Assembly (NCBI GenBank): GCA_019802505.1
Contig: JAFMOC010000083.1
Span: forward strand, 3,228,001-3,292,000
DNA from: Corydoras sp. C115
Taxonomy: Eukaryota > Chordata > Actinopteri > Siluriformes > Callichthyidae
DNA: 64,000 bases
Direction: 5' to 3'
Positions within the stretch are counted from its first letter, which is position 1; each line of letters begins with the position of its first letter. The translations under genes were made by a program, and so were the position numbers. The notes under the pieces are model-generated. The model did not search any database and was not told where the DNA came from. It saw only the letters and a program-made list of their open reading frames with translations. This document shows, in pieces, positions 33,830 to 45,669 of the stretch.

Positions 33830-34800
33830 AATGAAGGCATGAGAGGGCATGCATTATTGTGAATAATTCACAAAAAAAGCATTTTTTGGCCAAATTTATT
33901 AACAAAATGGTCTTCCGTGACGTAATCTGGGCCAACGCTAATTACTGAGTAACAAGATAACGGCTTAGTGCTCAACAGATATCGGCTTAGTGCTCAACAG
34001 TTATTAAAGTGAACACTGATCGCTGAATAACAGGATACCCGTTTAGCAAACCAGATTTAGGGACCGGAACTAGCCACCTTATAATAAAACTTAAGAACAA
34101 GATATCCAAAGCCCACAGTGTATTTCTTTGGTTCATAAACGCATTTATAGAAAACCAAATGGTTAATAAACTGGTGTTCCGTGACATAATCTAGACAAGT
34201 TTTTTTAAATGAATGCTAATCGCTGAGTAACAGGATAACGGCTTAGTGCTAAACAGAAATCGACTCGTTGTTTAAATTAAACGGTCATTCCATTTCTGGT
34301 ACACGATTTAACAGAATGTATTGTATATCCCACATTGATACGAATTTGAGGTGCTTAAAGGTATGCATTACTGTCAATAATGTACAGGACAAACTGCTGT
34401 GCCAATCAGATTTACAGACAGGAACAACCCATATTATAATAAAACATATGAAAAATAAAGCCAAAGCCCACAGTGTATTTCTTATAACCTTATATTTTAT
34501 AGAAACTACACTATATAGTAAAGCAATCAGGCACTGGCCTGTTTTTAAAGTGAACGTTGATCGCCAAGTAACAGGATTCCTGCTTAGTGCTCATCAGAAA
34601 TCGATTCGCTGTTTATATTAATCTGTATTTCCTTTTATGGTACACGATTTAAAACTATGTATTGTATAATCCCACATTGATATGAATTTGAGGTGCTTAA
34701 AGGTGTGCATTTTTGTCAATAATGTAGGCAGGGCAAACTGCTCAGCCAAACAGATTGGAACTAGCCGTTTTATAATAAAACTTAAGAACAATACTTAATG
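33830..34800 (-). repeat. Three tandem family D MITE-like copies, inverted
   Basis: The strings GAGTAACAAGATAACGGC / CTGAATAACAGGATACCC / CAAGTAACAGGATTCCTGC, GAGGTGCTTAAAGGT and TATAATAAAACTTAAGAAC recur about every 250-300 bp (33950, 34210, 34560). This is a local array of the family in reverse. Confidence 0.65.
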
Positions 34801-35129
34801 AAAATGTTCTTTTTTCCCCAGAGCAGTGAACTTGCGATGATGATGCATCTGATCCGCTGCTTTCTCTCCGGTACTGTTTATTACCGTCTCTGCATGCAGT
34901 ATGAAAAAACGAACACAAGCAGCTCCCACATCGATTCTTCGTTTCCTCCGACATGAGATATACAACAGTTCAGGTAATTAGGAAGTAAAAACCTTTAAGT
35001 CAACGAAGACAATCCATATTAAAATGTCTTCGAGAAATGTAAAGTAAATGAATGCTATATGTTTCATCAACCGAAGTGGAGCAAATAAAGAGGAATGCAT
35101 TTATTGCAATTTGGAAGAAGGTTGCCAGT

Positions 35130-35285
35130 GTAAGAGTACGGGTTTAACTATGACCTAGTGGTACGGCAGAAGAGAGGCTTGGATATAGTTTCATAGTGGC
35201 AACTAAGGTCTTGAGCCCTTGACCTTACAGTCAATAATCCAAAGCCCTAAGCAGTCAGCTACTATTGCCCTAGTGGAGTAAATAA
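35130..35285 (-). repeat. SINE family B copy, inverted
   Basis: Read on the minus strand it gives GGGCAATAGTAGCTGACTGC, TTAGGGCTTTGGATTATTG, ACTGTAAGGTCAAGGGCTC. This is the head of the second SINE family. Confidence 0.65.
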
Positions 35286-35357
35286 AGAAAGATACTACCC
35301 ACCTCTCTTTATTAAAAACAACAGGTGCATAATCAGATATACTGTCAATATGATCTC

Positions 35358-35391
<34 letters not shown>

Positions 35392-35655
35392 GAGAAAACA
35401 ACTGGGGTTATTATTGAGCTGAGCTCAAAATGACAGCACTGACACTTCTATACCTCTTAATAAGATTTGCAGGATTCAGAAACACTCAACACAGAATCTC
35501 TCGGCATCCTTGAGCAGCTTACCACCTCCTCTACTGACCCTCCTTCAGAACGAGGATTTTCAACCTGTTTGGACTTGTGTCCTCTTCAGTGTGTCATTGT
35601 GCCGCTCTTACTAATCACCCCATACACCTCTGACCTGAAATATTGATTGTCAAAA
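35286..35655. other. Intronic DNA with TC microsatellite
   Basis: A short CTCTCTC...CACACAC run at 35354-35391; otherwise nothing recognised. Confidence 0.5.
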
Positions 35656-36002
35656 TCTGTACCACCACAGAGCGTTTATTATTTGGTCGGTACATTATTC
35701 CTATCCCAGCAGTGTCACTGAGGTGTTTAAATAAAACGACAGTAGCACTGCTGCAACCCCCACTATACCGCATCAGTGTCACTGCAGAACTGACAAACAA
35801 TACACCACCCAAATTAGACCTGTTCTGTGATGGTCCTGACCAACAGAGAACAGAGAATCAACAAGGGACTAACAAAAAACAAAGAACACAGATGGACTGC
35901 AGTCTGTAATTGCAAAACTACGAAGTCCATCTATATGATAAGTGGAGAAAATAGAGAATGGAGCAAGAAGGGGGCGTGTCCAAACTTTTGACTGGTACTG
36001 TA
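35656..36002 (-). mobile_element. Family C MITE, 5' truncated
   Basis: It retains the central CCTATCCCAGCAGTGTCACTG, CATCAGTGTCACTGCAGAAC and the right terminus CCAAACTTTTGACTGGTACTG. Confidence 0.75.
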
Positions 36003-36174
36003 CATAGCACCTTCATCATTACTTGAAGATCAAAGAAACTTTCATAATTGAATGCATCTAAATGAAATGCTGAATTGTTGTCTAATACTTGGTTCTGGTA
36101 GACAGAACCCTTGAGATGGACAGCAACCCCAACATGATGTTATTGTAAAGAACTTAAAGCACTATAATTTTCAT

Positions 36175-36464
36175 CTGGCAGAGTGGTAAGCAAGACCATC
36201 TCTCAGTGATGGGGATCCAGATTTGAATCCCAATCTGGGTGGATTTTCCATGTTTGTATGTATGTGTGGATTTCCTCTGGGTTCTCCAGTTTTCTCCCAT
36301 AGTACCAAAAGATGGATTTAAGGTGAACTGGATGTTCTAAATCGGCCCATGTAGTGGGTGTTTGTGTGAGTGAACACGCCCAGTTATGGATTGGATTCCT
36401 GTCCTGGGTGTATCTGCCCAGCGGCCGAAACGTTCTTCCCTTGATGGGCAGGAGGACCCCCCCC
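36175..36464 (+). repeat. SINE family A copy, diverged
   Basis: B-box variant ATTTGAATCC, body and GGATGGGCAGGAGG-like end, without a tetranucleotide tail. Its 3' part belongs to the duplicated unit described at 36398-37111. Confidence 0.75.
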
Positions 36465-37111
36465 CCCATACATACAAGGTATTTTTTAATTATAAAATCA
36501 CTGAATCTATGTTTATATCACTACAGATTTAATATTCTTGGGTTTAAACATTTGAATTTATAGATACACAATTTGTGTGTTGCTGCTAAAAGAGGATGTC
36601 CCCCATTGATCCTCGGTTCTCACATGGTTTTGTTCTATTAAAACAATACCATGGAATCTTGCCTTGCCACTGTCCTGCAGCGTCCACTTTGGGCATTCAG
36701 GCTAAGAAGCTGATTTGAAAAGTGCTATTCCTGTCCTGAGTGCATCTGCCCAGTGGCCGAAACCTTTATCCCTGGATGGGCAGGAGGAACCCTTATGGGC
36801 CCCCCAGCAACCCAAGTGAAGGATTAAGCGGAATACAATTAATGAGTGCATGAAAGGGATTTTTATTTTTAATTATGAAACCACATGAATCTATATATAT
36901 ATCACTACAGATTTAACGTTCTTGGGTTTAAACTGAACATTTGTATTTAGAGATACACAATTTGTGTGTTGCTGCTAAAATAGGACGTCCCCCATTAAGC
37001 CTCGTTCCTCACATGGTTTTGTCCTATTAAAACAATACCATAGAGTCTTTCCTTGCCACCGCACTGCAGCTTGCACTTTGGGCATTCAGGCTAAGAAGCT
37101 GATTTGAGACA
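36398..37111 (+). repeat. Two tandem copies of a 330-380 bp unit
   Basis: Unit 1 (36398-36729) and unit 2 (36730-37111) share the SINE fragment CCTGTCCTG-G-GCATCTGCCCAG, then ATCACTACAGATTTAA, ATACACAATTTGTGTGTTGC, AAAACAATACCAT and GGCATTCAGGCTAAGAAGCT. The end resembles a LINE-type 3' tail (GCTGATTTGAGACAAAGTGC). Confidence 0.9.
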
Positions 37112-37720
37112 AAGTGCTATATTAAATAAAATTAAACTTCAGGAAAGATTGCGTGAGGGTTTCCAAGGGAAGGTGAAATGGTGATGAAAAATGCTTTACT
37201 TAGTTGAAAAAAAAAAATACATAATCTACGAGTGCCAATAACCAATGTGCCAATGTGTTAGATGAGGTTTTCAGCAGCAGTGAAGATGATGAGTCACTCG
37301 GCTGGCAAAGAAAGGTCACTGACTAATATAATTGCAGGGGCAATTTTTTCACTTAAATCCCAATTTCTATTTTTTCCCTACATTTTAATTCGAATGCCAA
37401 TAAATGTATTGTAATTTACAGTGTGTGTGCAAAAGCACTGTGGAAGATAACCCATTTTCGAGGCGCATTAGGGCCGTCGTATGCTCTGCATCTATAAAGT
37501 GTTCTTTAGCGATCATTTGTAAGCAGACGGCAAATGACTCATTAAATCATTGCTTTCTGTTACATCTGTTTAATTAGTTAACTTAATCAAGTGTCTCCAT
37601 CATGGGGAGTTGGATGACTCTCTTTCAAAACAGACATTTGGCGTGAATTATGTTCCCAAGCTGTAAGTGCACAATAAAGAGGAAAAAATGCCGGCGAGCA
37701 GGACCTGGTAAACAATGAAT
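37112..37720. promoter_or_regulatory. Candidate conserved intronic regulatory DNA
   Basis: It is repeat-free, with TTAATTAGTTAACTTAATC, CATTAAATCATTGC and GGCAAATGACTC motifs of a homeodomain/AP-1-like kind. Function is inferred only from composition and lack of repeats. Confidence 0.35.
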
Positions 37721-38463
37721 GACTGAGCAAGCTGACATGAAAAAGAGTGTGAAGGAGGTCAGGTTCTCTAAATCACATAGCAATGGGGTCGGGCTGATAC
37801 TGATCAAATTCTGGAAAATGTCAAATCCTTATCTTGATGTGCTATATTTGACAAAGATGCAAAGTGCCCTCCCCTCCAAATGCGTTTTGGGCGTCTTGCA
37901 AGGAACTGAAAGATAAAAATAGACAAATATATGTATCCAAGGGCAAAGGCTGTTTTCAATCTATATTTTAAGGATCATTATCACCGTGTGCAGCTCTGTC
38001 TTCACTTATAGAGGCATAGCTCGTTTCGAGCAGGCACGATGCATGTACGCTTCATTGGTTAGAAGGCATAATATAAATACATTGATGTCATGGTGAGTCA
38101 ATGAGTGTATTAAACAAACTAATTACCCACCCCCCTCGCGAAAATCACTGCGGCAAGGTATTCAGTGCTCCTCTGTTCTTGTGTTTGGTGTGATAAAATC
38201 TATTGTATATTAGAAGAGATTACTTCAATTATTTATAACTTAGTTTCAATGTGAATATGTACTTTCTATACAGATGCATTCATTTACAAAATTGACCAAC
38301 TCATTTATTAAATAAAGATTTATAAGTTTTGTTTTTTCATACAATATTTAAGCAGAGGACATGTTTGCTATGTCAATATTAAACAGCTGTATTAAAGGTT
38401 GTAACAATTATAAAACTGAATTACTAAAAACATTATAATATTTTTATATACATTGCCAGTCAG
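37721..38463. other. Intronic DNA, no recognised feature
   Basis: AT-rich, unique-looking; nothing recognised. Confidence 0.4.
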
Positions 38464-38792
38464 GGTGGTATGGTTGCTTGGTGGTTAGCATGCTCGCCTC
38501 TCAGCACAAGGGATTTTTGGTTCGAATCCTAAGCTGGGTGGAGTTTGCATGTTCTCCCCGGGTCCATGTGGGTTTCCTCCGGGTTCTCCGGTTTCCTCCC
38601 ACAGTGCAAAACATGGATCAAGGTCAATTGAATGCTCCAAATTGACCCATATAGAATGTGTGTGTGTGAGTGAGTGAGTGTGTACCCAGCGATGGATTGG
38701 CACCCTATCCTGGTTGTATCTGCCCAGCACCCGAAACGTTCTCCCCTGGATGGGCATTGGGAAATCCCACCGTGACCCTAGCGGAAGATAAT
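38464..38792 (+). repeat. SINE family A copy
   Basis: Head variant GGTGGTATGGTTGCTTGGTG, B box GTTCGAATC, body intact; the tail is replaced by poly-T. Confidence 0.85.
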
Positions 38793-38894
38793 GTTTTTTT
38801 ATTTAAGAAAATGATTGCTATTGACATATATATGACAACTATATATGACAACTATAACACTGAATTACTAAAAACTATTACTAAAAAAATCTAG

Positions 38895-39110
38895 AAAGTT
38901 CGCCTCTCAGCAATAGGGATCCAGGTTCAAATCTCAATCTGGGTGTTCTCCCCATGTCTGTGTAGATTTCCTCTGGGTTCTCCGGTTTCCTCTCACAGTC
39001 CAAAAACATAGATACATGAATTTGCTGCCCTTGATTGCCCTTGATCTTAATTTCCCCCATATATGGGGACAAGTGACCAACAAGTTCTCCTTTGGATGGG
39101 CATGTGGTTG
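38895..39110 (+). repeat. SINE family A fragment
   Basis: It has GTTCGCCTCTCAGC, the B-box variant GTTCAAATCTC and a shortened body. It leads into the duplicated block that follows. Confidence 0.7.
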
Positions 39111-39119
39111 CCCCATATA

Positions 39120-40150
39120 GTATCCTATCCTATCCGACGCCCAAAATGGTCAATGGGACGACGATTTTTCCTCTCAGTTCTAAAAATAGATTCATGAATT
39201 TGCTGTTCTAAATTGCCCCATATATGGGGACAAGTAGCCGACACAGTTCTTCACTTGGAAATTTGGAGGTTTGTATGAAAACAGTATTAAAAATATTTAC
39301 TGGTGTACATAATGCATGCTAAAGAAAAATTTCCTTTTCTGATTTTTTTCAATGCTTCTGCTACATTTAAAGTCAACTTTTGTAGCCAGTAATATCAAGT
39401 GGTAGTAAAAAAATAGTCCAGCTCCTTTGGAAGGAATTGGAAACAAAGCCCTCTATTCGATGCACAAACACACTTCTAAGTCGCATCAGGATTAAGACAG
39501 CCATAACGGCAAGCAAACTCTCACAATTGCCCCATATAGTGTCCTATCCTATCCGGCGTATCCTGGTTGTGTCTGCCCAGTGCCCAAAATGGTCTCCTGT
39601 AGATGGTCACTGGGATGACGGTTTTTCCTCACAGTACTAAAAATACATTCATGAATTTGCTGCTCTAAATTGCCCCATTTTAATTGCCCCATATATGGGA
39701 ACAAGTGGCCGACACAGTTCTTCACTTGGAAATTTGGAGGTTCGTATGAAAACAGTATTAAAAATATTTACTGGTGTGCATAATGCATGCTAAAGAAAAA
39801 TGTCCTTTTCTGATTTTTTTCAATGCTTCTGCTACATTTAAAGTCAACTTTTGTAGCTTGTAATATCAAGTGGGAGTAAAAAAAAAAAATAGTCCAGCTC
39901 CTTTGGAAGGAATTGGAAACAAAGCCCTCTATTCGATGCGCAAACACACTTCTAAGACGCATCAGGATTTAGACAGCCATAACGATCCATAACGGCAAGC
40001 AAACTGTCTCAATTGCCCCATATAGTGTCCTATACTATCCGGCGTATCCTGGGTGTGTCTGCCCAGTGCCCAAAATGGTCTCCTGTAGATGGTCACCGGG
40101 ACGACCCATCCCCCCTGACCCCAGTCTCTAGTATAGGATTAAGTTTAGGA
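39120..40150 (+). repeat. Two direct copies of a composite repeat unit
   Basis: Each unit of about 480 bp holds a SINE-like scrap (TGCCCCATATA, CCTATCC-ATCCGGCGTATCC), GACACAGTTCTTCACTTGG, AACAGTATTAAAAATATTTAC, CATAATGCATGCTAAAG, TGCTTCTGCTACATTTAAAG and CAAAGCCCTCTATTCGATGC. The second unit has a longer poly-A. Confidence 0.88.
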
Positions 40151-40379
40151 TAATGAGATGAGATGAAAACTTTCAGTTTAAGGCAAAAACCTCACGGTTG
40201 CATTTCAACTGCGGCAATTCCAAACAGCCTCATCTCCCAAATGACATTGTCTCCTTCTTTTCGAAAAAAGAAAAGAAAGAGCTGGAAACAGCCCACCCTG
40301 TGCACTCTGCTTTAGACAGAACTCATTATCACACTAATCCTATCCATCCCAAGACCTTATTTCTCACTAGTCACAGCTC

Positions 40380-40589
40380 TAATTGCAAATGAAAGGCATA
40401 AAAGGCATTAATTGCTAATGAATCATGAGTAATTAATTGTGTTTGTTGGCCTGTATTTGTTTAGCTGAACTTGAGGCGTCATTGTCGTCGTTCGAGAAAA
40501 ACAGCTGAATTAAACATTGCGAGAACCGCGTTATATGAATATGGATTAAGCGATCCCCTCGTGTAATTAGTGATAATATAGAGAACTTG
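40380..40589. promoter_or_regulatory. Candidate regulatory patch between repeat arms
   Basis: A unique spacer with TTAATTGCTAATGAATC and GAGTAATTAATTG motifs. Confidence 0.3.
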
Positions 40590-40862
40590 CTCGCCATCAT
40601 GGATCGTTATGGCTGTCTAAATCCTGACGCGACTGCGAAGTGTGTTTGTGCATCGAATAGAGGGCTTTGTTTCCAAACCCTTCCAGACGAGCCGGACTGT
40701 TTTTTTTTTTTACTCCCACCTGATACTACTAGCTACAGAAGTTGACTTCAAATGTAGCAGAAGCATAGAAAAAAAAGCTTAACTTTTAGCTTTTTATTAG
40801 CATGCATTATGCACATCTCGTAAATACTTTTTAAATACGGTTTTTACACAGGAACTCCCAAA
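40590..40862 (-). repeat. Inverted copy of the unit at 39240-39990
   Basis: Reading the minus strand reproduces the AACAGTATTAAAAATATTTAC-like, CATAATGCATGC, TGCTACATTTGAAGTCAAC and GCCCTCTATTCGATGC blocks in order. It forms an inverted repeat with the second direct unit (39726-40000). Confidence 0.85.
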
Positions 40863-41109
40863 CATAGAACCATTTCTCAGGGTGGTTTTTATACCAGGAA
40901 GCGGCGAAAAAAAAAAAATCTATTAACCATTTTCAGCAAAAAATAAAACCGTGTGGAAAGCGTTTCTATGGAAACAAGGGGTTGTACTAGGAGAATGTCC
41001 ATTATCTCAGCATTTGATGTAGAAAGCTTATTGCAGTTGCACCAAGGGAGGCAGAAGCACCTCAATATCTGTCAAAAAACAGACAATGGGGAAAGAAGTG
41101 TGCAGGGGT

Positions 41110-43600
41110 GCATCACAAGATTAAAATCTCAAAAAGTCTTAGTCTTAATGACAACCCTTAGTGCTGTCACGATCCCAAAATGATGTCAGGCTTATTCTCT
41201 TCATTCGTCGAAACAGAAAAATAACAAGTTAAGCTGCAAACCAATGAGACATTTATCTGCTAAAGAATTCATTCCTAATAGTCACCTTTACCAAAAATAA
41301 ATTAATTATAATTAAAACAACACTGACTACTCATCTTGCCCTCTCCATTGCTCTCTCTCTATTCTACCGGCACTGAAAGAGTCAAAGAATAATTAAAACT
41401 TTAAATGAGCTAAACTGCCCCAGTGTTTGTTATGAGTTCGTGTTAATCTTATACCTTTCTAATGACATTGACATCGATGTTTGCTCCTACTTTACTGAGT
41501 TATTTTATAAAGATAAGCTAAAATCATTGTTCATTGAAATAGATTTTCAGCAACAACAACCTAAAACTATATAAATCGACTTTTTTCTGCTAAATTAAGT
41601 TTGCATCATAAGATGAAAATCTCTTAGTCATAAGATGAAAAAAGTCTTAGTCTTAATGACAATCCATAGTGCTGTCACGATCCCAAAGGATGATATCAGT
41701 CTTATTCTCTACATAGATCTTGGCTCCTACTTTACTGTGATATTTTAAAAAGACAAACTAAACGCATCCTTCATTAAAACAAATTTTCAGCAACAACAAC
41801 TTAAAACTATATAAATCTACTAGAGTTTTTAGCATAACAGTTAGGTGGAAAGGCGGCACGGTGGCGTATTGGTTAAAGAATGATGTCAGGCTTATTCTGC
41901 CTTCAGTCGTCAAAACGGAAAAATAACAAGTTAAGCTGCAGAGCAATGAGACATTTATCTGTTAAAGACTTTATTCCTAATAGTCACCTTTACCAAAAAT
42001 AAATTAATAAATAAATTATAAATGAAACAACACTGACTAATCATCTTGCCCTCTCTATCGCTCTCTCGCTCTTCTACCGACACTGAAAGAGTCAAAGTAT
42101 AATTAAAACTTTAAATGACTTAAACTGCCCCGGTGTTTGTTATGAGTTCGTGTTAATTTATTCCTTTCTAATGACATTGACATCGATGTTTGCTCCTACT
42201 TTACGAGTTATTTTATAAAGAAAAGCTAAAAGCATCCTTCATTGAAATAGATTTTCAGCAAAATAAATTGACTTTTTTTCGCTAAATTAAGTTTGCATCG
42301 CAAGATTTAAATCTTAAAAAGTCTTAGTCTTGATGACATAGTGCTGTCCAATCCCAAAGAATGATGTCAGGCTTATTCTCTGCATCGATGTTTGCTCCTA
42401 CTTTACTGAGGTATTTTATAAAGACAATCTAAAAGCATCCTTCATTAAAATAGATTTTAAAATAGAACAACCTAAAACTATATAAATCGAGTAGAGTTTT
42501 TAGCATAACGGTTAGAAAAGGGGGCACGGTGGCGTATTGGTTAAAGAATTTTGTCAGGCTTCTTCTGCCTTCATTCGTCGAAACGGAAAAATAACAAGTG
42601 AAGCTGCAAACTAATAATTTGAACTGCCCCGGTGTTTGTTATGAGTTCATAACAATCTTATAGCTTTCTAATGACATTGACATACATGTTTGCTCCTACT
42701 TTACTTGTTATTTTATAAAGACAAGCTAAAAGCATCCTTCATTAAACTAGATTTTCAGCAACAACAACCTAAAACTATATAAATCGACCAGAGTTTTTAG
42801 CACGTCTGCTGGGGTCTAGGTTCGAATTCCAATTGGGTGGAGTTTCCATGTTCAGACAATGCAGAAAGAAGTGTGCAGGGGTGCATCACAAGATTAAACC
42901 CTCAAAAAGTCTTAGTCTTAATGACAATCCTTGGTGCCTTCACAATCCCAAAGAATGAGGTCAGGCTTATTCTCTTCATTTGTCGAAATGAAAAATTAAC
43001 AAGTGAAGCTGCAAACTTAAACTGCCCCAGTGTTTGTTATGAGTTAGTGTTAACCTTATACCTTTCTAATGACATAGACATCGATGTTTGCTCTTATTTA
43101 CTGAGGTATTTTATAAAGACAAGCTAAACGCATCCTTCATTAAAATACATTTTAAAATAGAACAACCTAAAACTATATAAAATCGACTAGAGTTTTTAGC
43201 ATAACAGTTAGGAGAAAAGGCGGCACAGTGACTGCAAACCAATGAGACATTCATTTGCTAAAGACTTTATTCCTAATGGTCACCTTTACCAAAAATAAAT
43301 AAATAAATAATAATAAAACAACACTTTAAAGCTGACTAATCATCTTCCCCTCATTAGACTTCGCCTCTTTGCTCGCTCTCTCTCTCTCTTCTACCGGCAC
43401 TGAAAGAATCAAAGTATAATTAAAACTTTAAATGACTTAAACTGCCCCGGTGTTTGTTATGAGTTAGTGTTCACTTTCTATCTTTCTAATGACATTGACA
43501 TCGATGTTTGCTCCTACTTTACTGAGTTATTTTTTAAAGACAAGCTTAAAGTATCCTTCATTAAAATACATTTTAAAACAGAACAGTTAGGAGGAAAGGC
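41110..43600 (+). repeat. Tandem array of interleaved repeat units
   Basis: At least six partial repeats of a composite unit. The blocks are AAAGTCTTAGTCTTAATGAC (41130, 41645, 42315, 42905), AATGATGTCAGGCTTATTCT, ACCTTTACCAAAAATAAAT, CTGCCCCGGTGTTTGTTATG, CATTGACATCGATGTTTGC, and CAACCTAAAACTATATAAAT. Some lengths are deleted in each unit. A short SINE head (GGCACGGTGGCGTATTGG) is inserted at the same relative point at 41851, 42515 and 43215, and again at 43594 with a fuller SINE. Confidence 0.88.
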
Positions 43601-43866
43601 GACACGGTGGCATATTGGTTAGCACGTCTAGATCTAGGTTTGGATTCCATTCTGGGTGGAGTTTTCATGTTCTCATATTTCCAAGTGGGTTTCCGCCCAC
43701 AGTCCAATAACATGGATTCAAGGTGAATTGGCTGCTCTACATTGCTTCTATACAGTGCGTGTGTTTGTGTGATCGAGTGTGTACCCAGCGACAAATTGAC
43801 ACCCTGTCCTGGGTGTATCCGCCCAGTGCCCAAAACGTTCTCCCCTGGATGGGCATCCCATCGTCA
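43594..43866 (+). repeat. SINE family A copy at the array end
   Basis: The head is AAAGGCGACACGGTGGCATATTGG, diverged body, ending GGATGGGCATCCCATCG. The other units of the array carry only its first 35 bp. Confidence 0.85.
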
Positions 43867-43952
43867 TTAAAATGTGCTCTCTGCTGTCCAAAGGATGCTG
43901 TTCCAGAAGTTGTGTGTTATTTGTTTAATTGACACTTCATTAATTAAACATA

Positions 43953-44410
43953 CACAGTACCAGTCATTTTGGACACGCCTTCTTTTAGCTCCACTTATGT
44001 TCCATGTTCTCAGTTCCACTTACTGTACAGATGGACTTTGTAGTTCTACAATTACAGACTGTAGTCCATCTGTTTGTGTTCTACAGTACATACTGTGTAC
44101 TCTGTTCTAAGGACCCCAATAGTACCACCAATGAGCAGGTATTATTTGGTTGTGCATTATTCCTATCCCAGCAGTGTCACTGAGGTGTTTAACACTAGTT
44201 TCAATGGAACCACATCAGTGTCACTGCAGAATCCATCAGTGTCACTGCAGAACTGACAATAAACAATCCACCACCCAAATTCTACCTGTTATGTGATGAT
44301 CCTGGCCATCAATAGAGAACAGAGAATCAACAGGGGGCTAACAAAAAAAAGAACACAGATGGACTACAGTCTGTAATTGTAAAACTACAAAGTGAAGGTG
44401 TGACCAAACT
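43953..44410 (-). mobile_element. Family C MITE
   Basis: The left end is ACAGTACCAGTCATTTTGGAC. The core is CCTATCCCAGCAGTGTCACTG and CATCAGTGTCACTGCAGAAC, with a small local duplication of the latter near 44215-44250. The right end is decayed. Confidence 0.75.
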
Positions 44411-44419
44411 GTACCACAA

Positions 44420-44545
44420 CAATACCAGGGAGTTTTTTTCCCGGCACTGGCGCTTCATCATGCTCTTTGGAGGTTTAACCTTAGAACGGTGTATTGCAGC
44501 CTTAAGACAATGCACTATGATAAAAAGCGCAACGTAAATAAATGA
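44420..44545 (+). repeat. LINE-type 3' tail
   Basis: CAGGGAGTTTTTTTCCCGGC, GCTCTTTGGAGG and AAAAAGCGCAACGTAAATAA. It belongs to the same tail family as 52860-52975 and 63200-63340. Confidence 0.6.
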
Positions 44546-45251
44546 AGTGGAACATGTTCAACTGCAACTTTGCAAATGTAAGCAGTGCTGACGTGTTCTT
44601 TTTAGAAGAAGGAGGATTTCTCCGAGAAATCCTTCTAAACTGGCCAATGGACTGTCCATGAATTTAACACTCTTTCGGAGGCTTATCAATTCTGAAATAA
44701 AGATCTCGTGCGGGTTTGCATTTTCTCTTAGCATAGCACGATCTGACCTTGAAATGAAATTGCTGGAATGTCAGCTCCTAGGTTTTCAACCGTCTTATAA
44801 GTTTTACAGTTGTAAATAATCATGGACAGCAAAAAAGGCTCGAGGATTACTGCTGATGGCTTAAGAATGTTAATCCACAACTGAATGCTCCAGATTGGGA
44901 ACCAATTATCGTTATAAAGATGTCCACAATTGCTGCTGATCAATTAATCAAAGACATTTGATTCACAGTATCTGGACCCTGCTTACCCTTTTATATCCAA
45001 TGAAAGTAATTAGAGTGTATTTAATAGTTTACTCATATCTGCATTTGACCAGTTTTTTGATAAATAATATTATTTATCATGTTTTTTGTTCTTTTAAGGT
45101 TTAAAGGATCAGAACACAATAGTTCAAAAAAGTTGTTAATAATACAGATATACTTCGTAGTTCTGTGATTACAGACTATAGTCCATTTGCATTTCATTAT
45201 CTCGGTACTTGTACCCTGCAAAATGACAAAGTTAAATCTAATAATATATTC
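44546..45251. other. Intronic DNA with a MITE scrap
   Basis: 45146-45200 retains the TAGTTCTGTGATTACAGAC part of family C; otherwise nothing was recognised. Confidence 0.5.
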
Positions 45252-45411
45252 AGTTCACCTAATCCATGTTTTTGGACTGTGGGAGGAAACTGGAGAACCC
45301 GGAGGAAACCCACACAAACACGGGGAGAACATGGAAACTCCACCCAGATTGGGATTCGAACCAGGAATCCCTAGCGCTGAGAGGAGAACATGCTGACCAC
45401 TAAGCCACCAG
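45252..45411 (-). repeat. Truncated SINE family A near the exon C donor
   Basis: It covers CATGTTTTTGGACTGTGG to CCACTAAGCCACC. It is in the same orientation as the gene and its edge lies about 58 bp past the exon C 5' splice site. Confidence 0.85.
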
Positions 45412-45469
45412 TTATTTTAACATTTTACATTTTGTGAAAAGGACAGTGTGTGGGTTTCGCACTGAGTAC

Positions 45470-45669
45470 CTGCACACATTTTACAGATGACCATGGCGAG
45501 GTTAATTGAAGCCCACTCTGGATCCGGTGCTCGGCAATCAGCGCAGCTCCTGTTCGATTGGTTGAACCAGATCTTCTCGGCCACTTCGTAATTGGACAGG
45601 GTTTCCACAATTGATTCCTGCACGGCCTCGATCCACTCCTCCCTCTCTCTCTCGGACTCGGCGGCGAAA
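45470..45669 (-). CDS. arap2: ARAP2-like exon C: end of PH domain and ArfGAP zinc finger
   Basis: The exon is 200 bp on the minus strand. The acceptor is ttgtttcag before TTTCGCC and the donor is GCAG/gtactc. It carries the PH-closing helix (EREREEWIEAVQESIVETL), the linker SNYEVAEKIWFNQSNRS and the four-cysteine ArfGAP finger. The finger spacing is C-x2-C-x16-C-x2-C, from CADC through PDPEWASINLAMVIC to CKMC. The fold binds zinc and presents the arginine finger that stimulates GTP hydrolysis on Arf proteins. All four cysteines are intact. The exon ends one base into a Gly codon that exon D completes. Open reading continues far upstream of the acceptor, but that part has serine- and proline-rich low-complexity content unlike the family and is taken as intron. 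Confidence 0.93.
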
